A DNA stretch of 64,000 nucleotides from contig CAZKWE010000029.1 in the NCBI GenBank assembly GCA_964556545.1, positions 3,893-67,892 of the forward strand. The letters are read 5' to 3'. Position 1 is the first letter of the stretch. Every line of letters begins with the position of its first letter. The translations under genes and the position numbers were made by a program. This DNA comes from JALSKU01 sp964556545. GTDB lineage: Bacteria; Campylobacterota; Campylobacteria; Campylobacterales; JALSKU01. Shown one piece after another: positions 8,787 through 15,825 of this stretch. Under the pieces are notes generated by a model, which was given only the letters and a program-made list of their open reading frames with translations, was not told the origin of the DNA and ran no database searches.

Positions 8787-9006
8787 AAAAAATCGTAAAA
8801 GCGAAGCTTTTAGAACGACAACTGCTTGTCGTTCGGCGATTTTTTGGACAAATCGATGTGCATTTATGCACCGGTTTGTCGGGGTACCTTGAAGCAAATT
8901 TTAATTTGCGGTTCATTTCGGAACGAAATGGAATCAAATCAAATGATTTCGCAAACCAAGAAATTGCTTTTTGCCAAGCGACAACTGCTTGTCGTTCGGC
9001 GATTTT
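8787..9006. repeat. Array of short perfect hairpins with a 28-bp direct repeat
   Basis: This gene-free stretch between tRNA-Leu and tRNA-Gly is almost entirely made of dyads. Seen directly: AAAAGC-GAA-GCTTTT (8797-8811); AACGACAA-CTGC-TTGTCGTT (8814-8833); both enclosed by AAAAAATCG/CGATTTTTT (8787-8795 with 8837-8845); GACAAATCG/CGGTTTGTC enclosing GTGCA/TGCAC (8847-8880); GCAAAT/ATTTGC (8894-8909); CATTTCG-GAA-CGAAATG (8914-8930); and an imperfect AATCA/TGATT (8932-8948). The 28 bases at 8816-8843 recur exactly at 8979-9006, carrying the CGACAA-CTGC-TTGTCG hairpin. Open reading frames through it look spurious. The rest, to tRNA-Gly at 9078, is plain AT-rich DNA. Function unknown; possibilities are an RNA processing structure of a tRNA transcript or a mobile palindromic element. 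Confidence 0.85.
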
Positions 9007-9077
9007 ATATCTTTATAGACTAAAAACAATCCAAAGAGATATACAAAAACAGCAAATATTTATCATTTACAGTTTTA

Positions 9078-9152
<75 letters not shown>

Positions 9153-9244
9153 AAAAAAAGAGATGAAATTATATCCAAAAAAAAGCTAAAAGTAAAGCAA
9201 AATAAGTTATAATCACTCAAAATATTATTTATAAGGAATAGTGC

Positions 9245-10939
9245 ATGAGAAGTGATGAAGTTAAAAAAGGATATCAAAGAGCACCACATAGAAGTCTCTT
9301 TAGGGCAACAGGCTTGAAGGATGAGGATTTTGATAAGCCGTTTATCGGTGTAGCCAACTCTTTTATTGAGATAATCCCCGGACACTTTTTTCTTGATAAG
9401 TATGCCAAAATTATAAAAGACGAGATAAGAAAAAACGGATGTGTACCATTTGAATTTAACACCATAGGGGTTGATGACGGTATTGCTATGGGGCATGACG
9501 GTATGCTTTATTCCTTGCCAAGCAGAGAGCTTATAGCTAATTGCATTGAAACTGTTATGAATGCACATAAGCTTGATGCTATGATTTGTATACCCAACTG
9601 TGACAAAATAACTCCCGGTATGGTTATGGGAGCATTAAGGGTAAATGTTCCAACTGTTTTTGTTACGGGAGGACCGATGAAAGCCGGCAAATTAAATGAT
9701 GGTACATCTATAGATTTGGCAACTGTTTTTGAAGGAGTAGGACAGCTTGAAGCAGGAGAAATAACTGAAGAAAAACTGGTTGAGCTTGAATGTGCGGCAT
9801 GCCCAAGCGGAGGAAGTTGTAGCGGTATGTTTACTGCCAACAGTATGAATACTTTATTAGAAGCCATGGGAGTAGCATTAAAAGGCAACGGAACTATACT
9901 GGCTTTAACTCCAAAGAGAGAAGAGCTTTTGAGAAAAGCTGCTAAAAGGATATGCGAAATAGCAAAGTCAAAAGAATTGTCGGAAAAATTCAAGTTTAAA
10001 AACATACTAAATAAAAAAGCGATAAATAATGCTTTTGCCGTTGATATGGCAATGGGCGGAAGCACTAACACAGTTTTGCATATGTTAGCTATAGCAAGAG
10101 AAGCAGGAGTTGATTTTGACTTGGCAAATATAAATGAAATGAGCAAAAAAGTTTCCCATATAGCAAAAATTTCTCCATCTCTTTCTACTGTTCATATGGA
10201 AGATATACATAGTGCCGGTGGTGTTAGTGCCGTTATGAAAGAGATAACAAAAAGAGGCAATAATGTTTTGGCACTTGACAATTTAACTATCGAGGGAGAA
10301 ACCATAGGAGAAAGAATAGACAAATCCGAGATAACCGATATAGATATTATCCACACAATAGACAATCCTTACAGTAAAGTAGGAGGGCTTGCCATACTTT
10401 ACGGAAATCTTGCACTTGAAGGAGCAGTTATAAAAACTGCCGGAGTAATTGCAAGTATGAGAAAATATAGTGGTAAAGCAGTTTGCTTTGATTCTCAGGA
10501 TGATGCTATAAAAGGTATAACCGGTGGTAAAGTAAAAGCCGGAGATGTAGTAGTTATAAGGTATGAAGGGCCAAAGGGAGGCCCCGGTATGCAAGAAATG
10601 CTAAGTCCCACTTCACTTATTATGGGAATGGGATTGGGAGATAAAGTCGCACTTATAACAGACGGAAGATTTAGCGGGGCAACACACGGAGCAAGTGTGG
10701 GTCATGTTTCACCCGAAGCCGCTGAAGGCGGAGTGATAGGACTTTTGAAAGATGGTGATATTATAGATATTGATGTTGATGAACATATATTGAGTGTTAG
10801 ATTGAGTGATGAGGAAATTGAAAAAAGAAGAAAAACTTTTAATCCAAAACCAAGAAAAATTGATAGCAAATGGCTTAAACAGTATAGAATTCTTGTAACA
10901 AATGCGGCTCACGGGGCAGTGTTAAAAACCGAGCTTTAA
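9245..10939 (+). CDS. ilvD: Dihydroxy-acid dehydratase
   Basis: Dehydrates 2,3-dihydroxy-acids to 2-keto acids in valine, leucine, isoleucine and pantothenate synthesis; an iron-sulfur cytoplasmic enzyme. The 564 residues are of normal family length. Visible signatures are the cluster cysteines and their context (CIPNCDKITPGMVMG, ECAACPSGGSCSGMFTANSMN) and the C-terminal GPKGGPGMQEMLSPTS and DGRFSGATHGASVGHVSPEA. The start ATG at 9245 follows ATAAGGAATAGTGC; a TTATAAT-like -10 lies about 30 bases upstream. marC begins three bases after the stop, so the two are probably co-transcribed although their roles are not obviously linked. Confidence 0.97.
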   Translation: MRSDEVKKGYQRAPHRSLFRATGLKDEDFDKPFIGVANSFIEIIPGHFFLDKYAKIIKDEIRKNGCVPFEFNTIGVDDGIAMGHDGMLYSLPSRELIANCIETVMNAHKLDAMICIPNCDKITPGMVMGALRVNVPTVFVTGGPMKAGKLNDGTSIDLATVFEGVGQLEAGEITEEKLVELECAACPSGGSCSGMFTANSMNTLLEAMGVALKGNGTILALTPKREELLRKAAKRICEIAKSKELSEKFKFKNILNKKAINNAFAVDMAMGGSTNTVLHMLAIAREAGVDFDLANINEMSKKVSHIAKISPSLSTVHMEDIHSAGGVSAVMKEITKRGNNVLALDNLTIEGETIGERIDKSEITDIDIIHTIDNPYSKVGGLAILYGNLALEGAVIKTAGVIASMRKYSGKAVCFDSQDDAIKGITGGKVKAGDVVVIRYEGPKGGPGMQEMLSPTSLIMGMGLGDKVALITDGRFSGATHGASVGHVSPEAAEGGVIGLLKDGDIIDIDVDEHILSVRLSDEEIEKRRKTFNPKPRKIDSKWLKQYRILVTNAAHGAVLKTEL

Positions 10940-10942
10940 TAA

Positions 10943-11584
10943 ATGGAAAGTTTTTTCAATCTATTCTTGGCTGAGGCAGTAGCCGTCTTTGCCATACTTG
11001 ATCCTGTGGGAGTGAGTGCAATGTTGCCATCACTCCTGCATCAAAATATTACAAAACAAGAAATTAGAAAAGTTGCTTTTATGGCAACTTTAACTGCCGT
11101 TATAGCCTTTTTTATTGTGCTTTTGAGTGGAGACTTTATACTAAAACTTTTCGGTATAGATATGAATTCACTAAAAGCAATGGGCGGAGTTGTACTTTTG
11201 CTCATGGCAGTAAATATGGTAAATGGCCATAGTAAAAAAAAGTCTCATCACTCGAAAGAAGAAGAGGATGAAGCAAAAGAGCATGAAAATCTGGCTGTTA
11301 TACCCATAGGAATACCAATTATTTTCGGCCCCGGACTTTTTGCAACGGTAATAGTTTATAAGTCTCAAGCAGAAAATATCCAAGATGTATTTTCTTTGAT
11401 TTTCGCTTTTTTGATAAATGCTTTTATTCTTTATATGACTCTTAGAAATTCTATATATATCAAAAAAGTTGTGGGTATTACGGGGGAAAGAATAGTTACA
11501 AGACTTATGGGTCTTATAACGGGTGCTATTGCTATACAATTTATAGTTGGCGGCGTAGTTGAAATCGTAAAGAAATATATATGA
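10943..11584 (+). CDS. MarC family integral membrane protein
   Basis: A 213-residue inner-membrane protein with six hydrophobic segments, typical of MarC (UPF0056). The N-terminal motif AILDPVGVSAMLPSLL corresponds to the conserved DPxG region. The segment VIPIGIPIIFGPGLFATVIVY matches the second conserved membrane pair. A charged loop rich in His/Lys/Glu (GHSKKKSHHSKEEEDEAKEHE) lies between the halves. Family members were once linked to antibiotic resistance without good support, so the function is unknown. The gene starts three bases after ilvD. Its stop codon overlaps the first base triplet of the degenerate repeat that precedes mnmA. Confidence 0.9.
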   Translation: MESFFNLFLAEAVAVFAILDPVGVSAMLPSLLHQNITKQEIRKVAFMATLTAVIAFFIVLLSGDFILKLFGIDMNSLKAMGGVVLLLMAVNMVNGHSKKKSHHSKEEEDEAKEHENLAVIPIGIPIIFGPGLFATVIVYKSQAENIQDVFSLIFAFLINAFILYMTLRNSIYIKKVVGITGERIVTRLMGLITGAIAIQFIVGGVVEIVKKYI

Positions 11585-11751
11585 AACAATCATGCTTCAA
11601 AAAACACAAACAAAAATAAAAATCATGATTGTTTCTCTCGCCGACAGGTGTAGCATAAGTTTTACCCCACAAAATTTTAAAATTTTGTGGGGACCCCAAA
11701 GAGATAGGAATTTTTGTTGGAATTTATTTCCGACAAAAAGGAGATATTAAA
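11581..11751 (+). repeat. Tandem repeat unit, copy 1 (171 bp, carries an inserted palindrome)
   Basis: First of two directly adjacent copies between marC and mnmA. Both begin ATGAAACAATCAT, continue through AAAAATCATGATTGTTTCTC and end with CGACAAAAAGGAGAT. Copy 1 is 41 bases longer because the short segment TTTAGTG of copy 2 is replaced by about 48 bases containing the 28-bp palindrome at 11665-11692. Copy 1 begins with ATG overlapping the marC stop and encodes only MKQSCFKKHKQK before a stop. The unit ends in a ribosome-binding site, so the duplication copied a translation-initiation region. Confidence 0.85.
11665..11692. repeat. Perfect 28-bp palindrome inside repeat copy 1
   Basis: CCCCACAAAATTTT followed by its exact reverse complement. 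No spacer separates the halves, so it is a perfect dyad. It is absent from the adjacent copy 2 and so behaves like an insertion into, or replacement within, a duplicated sequence. It could form a cruciform or, as RNA, a strong hairpin upstream of mnmA. There is no U-tract of the kind a classic intrinsic terminator would have. Confidence 0.8.
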
Positions 11752-11881
11752 ATGAAACAATCATATTTCAAAAAAACACAAACAAAAATAAAAATCATGA
11801 TTGTTTCTCTCGCCGACAGGCGTAGCTTTAGTGATAGGAATTTTTGCCGGAATTCATTTCCGACAAAAAGGAGATTTTAAG
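11752..11881 (+). repeat. Tandem repeat unit, copy 2 (130 bp), supplies the mnmA ribosome-binding site
   Basis: Second copy of the unit beginning ATGAAACAATCAT and ending AAAAAGGAGATTTTAAG immediately before the mnmA GTG start. It could encode a 42-residue peptide (MKQSYFKKTQTKIKIMIVSL at its start). In another frame it reads VALVIGIFAGIHFRQKGDF straight into mnmA without a stop. That hydrophobic stretch resembles a membrane-segment remnant. Divergence between the copies is small, so the duplication looks fairly recent. Confidence 0.8.
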
Positions 11882-12901
11882 GTGAAAATTATGATTGCTA
11901 TGAGCGGAGGAGTTGACTCTTCAACCGTAGCTTATATGCTTAAAAACCAAGGACATGAAGTGGAGGGAGTTTATATGAAACTCCACAATAACCCAAACTA
12001 TCATAAAACCAATATAGAAAAAGTTAAAAAAATAGCTGAGTTTTTGGGTATCAAATATCATGTTTTGGACTTAAGCAAAAAATTTGACAAGTTTGTCTAT
12101 AAACCCTTTATAGATAGTTACAAAAAAGGCAAAACGCCAAATCCGTGTATCTTATGCAACCGCACTATCAAATTTGGCGAACTTGTAGATTTTACAAAAA
12201 AAGAAGGGTTTGATAAACTCGCAACCGGACATTATGCAGATATCAAAGATGGTTTTATATCCGAAGCCAAAGACAAAAGCAAAGATCAAAGCTACTTCTT
12301 GTCTAATATAAAAAAAGAAAATATACCGTATCTTTTATTTCCCTTGAACGATATATTGAAAAAAGATTTAAAAACTACCGCATCAAAAATAAAAATATTA
12401 AAAGATTTTTCAGCACAAAAAGAGAGTAGTGAAATATGCTTTGTAGATACGACTTACATAGATATCTTAAAAGATTATATCGATACTGATATGCCGGGAA
12501 ATGTTGTAGATAAAAACGGCAATATTATAGGCAGACACAAAGGATATATGCATTACACCATAGGCAAAAGAAAAGGTTTTGAAGTTTTTGGTGCACTCAC
12601 TCCCCACTATGTTATCAAAATAGACCCGAATAAAAACGAGATAACCGCAGGTAGCAAAGAAGATCTCAAGATAAAAAGTTTTTTTATAAAGGATATCAAT
12701 CTTTTTATAGACAAATATGAATTTGAAGCCGGTGTAAAGATAAGATACAGAAGTTCTAAAACTCCATGCAGGGTTATTTTAGACAAAGAAAACAATAGTG
12801 GAGAAGTTTTACTTAAAGAACCTGTTTCCGGACTTGCAAGCGGACAAATGGCAGTTTTTTACAATGATGATAAAGTCATAGCAGGAGGATGGATAGTATA
12901 A
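11882..12901 (+). CDS. mnmA: tRNA-specific 2-thiouridylase MnmA
   Basis: Adds sulfur to uridine 34 of tRNA-Lys, -Glu and -Gln in an ATP-dependent reaction. The 339 residues include the PP-loop MSGGVDSSTVAYML, the catalytic cysteine in NPCILCNRTIKFG, ATGHYADI, a second active cysteine in SSEICFVDT and the C-terminal beta-barrel domain (TIGKRKGFEVFG onward). I choose GTG at 11882, which follows AAAAAGGAGATTTTAAG and gives the family start MKIMIAMSGGVDSS. A longer in-frame reading from TTG at 11801 would append residues encoded by the duplicated unit and is unlikely to be used, though it is stop-free. Confidence 0.95.
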   Translation: MKIMIAMSGGVDSSTVAYMLKNQGHEVEGVYMKLHNNPNYHKTNIEKVKKIAEFLGIKYHVLDLSKKFDKFVYKPFIDSYKKGKTPNPCILCNRTIKFGELVDFTKKEGFDKLATGHYADIKDGFISEAKDKSKDQSYFLSNIKKENIPYLLFPLNDILKKDLKTTASKIKILKDFSAQKESSEICFVDTTYIDILKDYIDTDMPGNVVDKNGNIIGRHKGYMHYTIGKRKGFEVFGALTPHYVIKIDPNKNEITAGSKEDLKIKSFFIKDINLFIDKYEFEAGVKIRYRSSKTPCRVILDKENNSGEVLLKEPVSGLASGQMAVFYNDDKVIAGGWIV

Positions 12902-12918
12902 TTTATCTTTTAATGTTT

Positions 12919-14943
12919 TTACCTTTTTCTTTCTTCAATTATCTTCTTTATGATTTTATTTTTGTTTGCTGAAAAAGCAAAACATGTATCTACCTTACAT
13001 GCAATAAAATTCTTATTATTTATTGCTTTGTAAAGTATAAATACACAAGAAAGTTTTTTCTGTAAATCTTCTTTTAACTTCATTAAGGAAGCTTTTTTAC
13101 TTTTTATAATGATATATCCCTTTTTAAAGGCCAAAATATCAAGTACGGCCTGCGGAAAATTAGCCGGATATTTTGATACGAGCATACTGTTTGTTTCTAT
13201 GGTATTTTTTGCCAACTCTTCATATGACAATTTTTCTTTTAAAAGAGCAAGCTTTAAAAGATTATCAACCATGATTCCAAGTGAACTTACATAGGCATTA
13301 TCGTCAAATGTGGCTTTTACCCTAAAAGGCTTTAAAGAATAGTACCAAATACCATTTGTATAAAATTTTGAAATTGCTTTCTTGGTAAAATCATTGGCTT
13401 TTTTTAAATAAGAATTATCAAAAGTTGCTTCATATGCACCAATCAGTGCTGAAACCAAAAATGAATAATCCTCAAGATTTGCCTCTATTTTTGGCTTTTT
13501 GCCAAGAAGTACCTGATGATAAAGCTTTTTATCTACATATATTTTACTCATCAGGGATTTAATGGATTCAACAGCATAATTCTTATACTCAGGATTTATT
13601 TTAGATGCTTTAAAAAGTGATTTTATTAAAAGTGCATTCCACGAAGTCAATATCTTATGATCCACAAAAGGATACACTCTTTTTTCTCTTATACTGAGCA
13701 AAACTTTTTTTGCTTTATCAAAATTTTTGGGCTTTGTATCTATTTCATCAATATAGGGATTATTTTTTCCTTCAAAATTTCCGGTTTTTGTAATATTTAA
13801 ATAATCAAGTATCTCTTTGTAATTTTTTATACCGGCTCCGACAAGTGCAGCTTTTACTTCTTGATAATTAAAAACAAAATAGGCACCTTCTTCTTTTTTT
13901 CCAGTTTTCATATCTATACTATCCGCGTCACTTGCACTGTAAAAAACTCTATCTTTTTCAAATTTATGTTTTAAAAACACCACCAAATCATTGACTATAT
14001 TTTTATACAATTCTTTTTTTGTTATCCTATAAGCCAGAGTGTAAACTTCCAAAAGTTCCGCATTTGTATAGAGCATTTTTTCAAAATGAGGTATCATCCA
14101 TTTTTCATCAGTTGAATATCTGTAAAAACCGCTCTCGATTTGATCATAAATCCCGCCTTTTGCCATAGCTGTAAGTATACCCTCAGCCATATCAAGAACT
14201 TTTTTATTGTGATTTAATTCATATATTCTAAGCAATACTCTCAATGTAGAACAATGAGGGAATTTCGGAGCAAAACCTATTCCGTAATTGTCTTTATCGA
14301 AATTTTTTTCAACTCCTTTGATAAACTTTTCTTCTATATTGTTTTCAATCATATTTGAAAATTTTTTAGGCTTGGTTTCCATTATATTAAGATATTTTTG
14401 TACTTCTGAAGCTACATTTTCTATCTTTTTATAATTATTTTTTTTCAATTCAATAAAATATTTTAACAACTCCATAAGCCCCACTCTTCCATATTTTGTC
14501 TCTCTTGGAATATATGTTGCACTAAAAAACGGTTTTCCGTCGGGAGTTAAAATAATACTTAACGGCCATCCGCCTCCTCTTTTGTTCATAAGATAATAAA
14601 CATCTTGAAAATGCTTATCAACAGATGGCATCTCTTCTGTATCAACTTTGATGGCAATATAATTATCATTTAGAATTTTTGCAACTTCTTCATTTTCAAA
14701 AGACTCCTCTTCCATTACATGACACCAGTGACAAGTGCTGTATCCGATAGATAAAAAAATGAGCTTATTTTCCTTTTTTGCTTTCTCAAAAGCTTTTTTA
14801 CTCCATGGCATCCAATTTACAGGATTATGTGCATGCTGTAAAAGATATGGAGAATCTTCATATATTAATTCATTTGTATATTTGTAGGTTTTTGCCTGTG
14901 TCATTATTGTCACCATAATTAAAATAAATATGACTTTTTTCAT
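12919..14943 (-). CDS. Exported YyaL/SPATA20-type thioredoxin-fold protein (DUF255)
   Basis: A 674-residue protein of the YyaL family: an N-terminal thioredoxin-like domain followed by a large alpha/alpha-toroid region. The first 17 or so residues (MKKVIFILIMVTIMTQA) look like a signal peptide, so export to the periplasm is likely. The thioredoxin-like part has SPYLLQHAHNPVNWMPW, then FLSIGYSTCHWCHVMEEESF with a CHWC active site, and GGGWPLSIILTPDGKPFF. The toroid region contains KFPHCSTLRVLLR and IPHFEKMLYTNAELLEVY. Family members have uncertain function; the N-terminal domain suggests redox chemistry. The gene converges with mnmA, leaving 17 bases. No truncation is visible. Confidence 0.9.
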   Translation of the reverse strand: MKKVIFILIMVTIMTQAKTYKYTNELIYEDSPYLLQHAHNPVNWMPWSKKAFEKAKKENKLIFLSIGYSTCHWCHVMEEESFENEEVAKILNDNYIAIKVDTEEMPSVDKHFQDVYYLMNKRGGGWPLSIILTPDGKPFFSATYIPRETKYGRVGLMELLKYFIELKKNNYKKIENVASEVQKYLNIMETKPKKFSNMIENNIEEKFIKGVEKNFDKDNYGIGFAPKFPHCSTLRVLLRIYELNHNKKVLDMAEGILTAMAKGGIYDQIESGFYRYSTDEKWMIPHFEKMLYTNAELLEVYTLAYRITKKELYKNIVNDLVVFLKHKFEKDRVFYSASDADSIDMKTGKKEEGAYFVFNYQEVKAALVGAGIKNYKEILDYLNITKTGNFEGKNNPYIDEIDTKPKNFDKAKKVLLSIREKRVYPFVDHKILTSWNALLIKSLFKASKINPEYKNYAVESIKSLMSKIYVDKKLYHQVLLGKKPKIEANLEDYSFLVSALIGAYEATFDNSYLKKANDFTKKAISKFYTNGIWYYSLKPFRVKATFDDNAYVSSLGIMVDNLLKLALLKEKLSYEELAKNTIETNSMLVSKYPANFPQAVLDILAFKKGYIIIKSKKASLMKLKEDLQKKLSCVFILYKAINNKNFIACKVDTCFAFSANKNKIIKKIIEERKR

Positions 14944-15051
14944 ATTTGTTCCTCATAAAAGATATCTAAGAGTATCAAAATCGTTGTTAATGCACGATTT
15001 TTTCACAATTTTAATATAAAGTTTTAAGTATAAAACAAATGGAGGTCTAAA

Positions 15052-15582
15052 ATGAAAAAACTAATTTTAATCGGACTGATTGCAGGACTTGGTATAAATT
15101 TGAGTGCAGAAAGTTTTATTATACGAGATAGAGCCGAAGTTGTAAGAAGCAAACCTATATATAGAAATGTTGTAAAAAGAGTTCCCTATCAAGAGTGTTG
15201 GAACGAACAAGTGCCTGTCAATGATTATTATGACGATGACGGTGGTAATACCATAGACAATAATTTTGGTGCCCTTATAGGCGGAGTTGCAGGAGGTATT
15301 TTGGGACATCAATTAGGAGGTGGTAGTGGCAAAACCGCCGCTACTGTCGGAGGTGCAATCATTGGAACACTTGTTGGAAAAAATCTCTCACATACAAATC
15401 ACAGAAGAAGATACACAAGCGGATACACAACAAAACGCAAATGTGTAACAAAATACAGCGAAACAAGAGATACAGTTATAACAAGATATAAAAATATAGC
15501 TTACTATCAAGGCAGAAAAATAGTGAAATTCAGCAACAAGCCTTTAAGATATATAAGTATCAGAAAAATTATAGAGTATTAA
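15052..15582 (+). CDS. Exported glycine-zipper 2TM domain protein
   Basis: A 176-residue envelope protein. Residues 1-20 (MKKLILIGLIAGLGINLSAE) form a signal peptide without a lipobox cysteine. The centre holds a glycine zipper that could form two membrane-spanning helices: FGALIGGVAGGILGHQLGGG followed by TAATVGGAIIGTLVGKNL, as in the 17-kDa-antigen/SlyB-like group. Outside it are Arg/Lys/Tyr-rich stretches and two cysteines (QECWNE, KRKCVTKY) that could pair. The ATG follows AATGGAGGTCTAAA. It is flanked by a divergent YyaL gene and a strong terminator, so it is probably monocistronic. Role in the cell envelope is inferred from the domain. Confidence 0.85.
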   Translation: MKKLILIGLIAGLGINLSAESFIIRDRAEVVRSKPIYRNVVKRVPYQECWNEQVPVNDYYDDDGGNTIDNNFGALIGGVAGGILGHQLGGGSGKTAATVGGAIIGTLVGKNLSHTNHRRRYTSGYTTKRKCVTKYSETRDTVITRYKNIAYYQGRKIVKFSNKPLRYISIRKIIEY

Positions 15583-15607
15583 GCATCTTGCCAAAACAAT
15601 ACAAATT

Positions 15608-15638
15608 AATATGCGGGAAAAACTATCCCGCATATTTT
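15608..15638 (+). terminator. Intrinsic terminator after the glycine-zipper gene
   Basis: Perfect 11-bp stem AATATGCGGGA/TCCCGCATATT with a 7-base loop, followed by TT. It begins 26 bases after the glycine-zipper stop codon. Its right half overlaps the end of the degenerate minus-strand reading frame at 15623-15739, so it probably acts in both directions. Confidence 0.85.
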
Positions 15639-15739
15639 AATGTTTCTTCATACCCGTCTTTAATAACTTCATAAATATTTCTAACCTCTTTCGCATCGCC
15701 AATTACAGAATATTTTATACCTATTTTGTTCAAATACCG
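15623..15739 (-). pseudogene. 3' remnant of a flavin-dependent oxidoreductase (2,4-dienoyl-CoA reductase-like)
   Basis: Read on the minus strand, 38 codons between two stops give a sequence containing SVIGDAKEVRNIYEVIKDGY and ending ETLKYAG. The IGDA-x-E-x-R-N-I-x-E-x-I-x-x-G pattern is the FAD-binding C-terminus of the old-yellow-enzyme/2,4-dienoyl-CoA reductase type of NADH oxidoreductase. An in-frame stop interrupts it upstream, no start or ribosome-binding site is present and nothing upstream continues the protein. It looks like the last ~5% of a deleted gene that has kept its own stop codon and terminator. The assignment rests on a short motif. Confidence 0.5.
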
Positions 15740-15825
15740 TCATATAGTAGCAACACCTACTTTTGATTAGATTTTAAGTCTTTTTTTAGTAGTATTTGGC
15801 ACAAAACAATTATCAAGGAGCTATA

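Noticed and set aside
8800..9000. Hairpin array considered as a CRISPR or an integron attC array.
   Set aside because: Only one repeat occurs twice, spacing is not regular, and there are no cas genes, integrase or GTTRRRY core sites nearby.
15583..15825. Searched the spacer before ffh for the 4.5S RNA gene.
   Set aside because: No GGAA tetraloop hairpin with the conserved domain IV was found; the spacer is explained by a terminator and a gene remnant.
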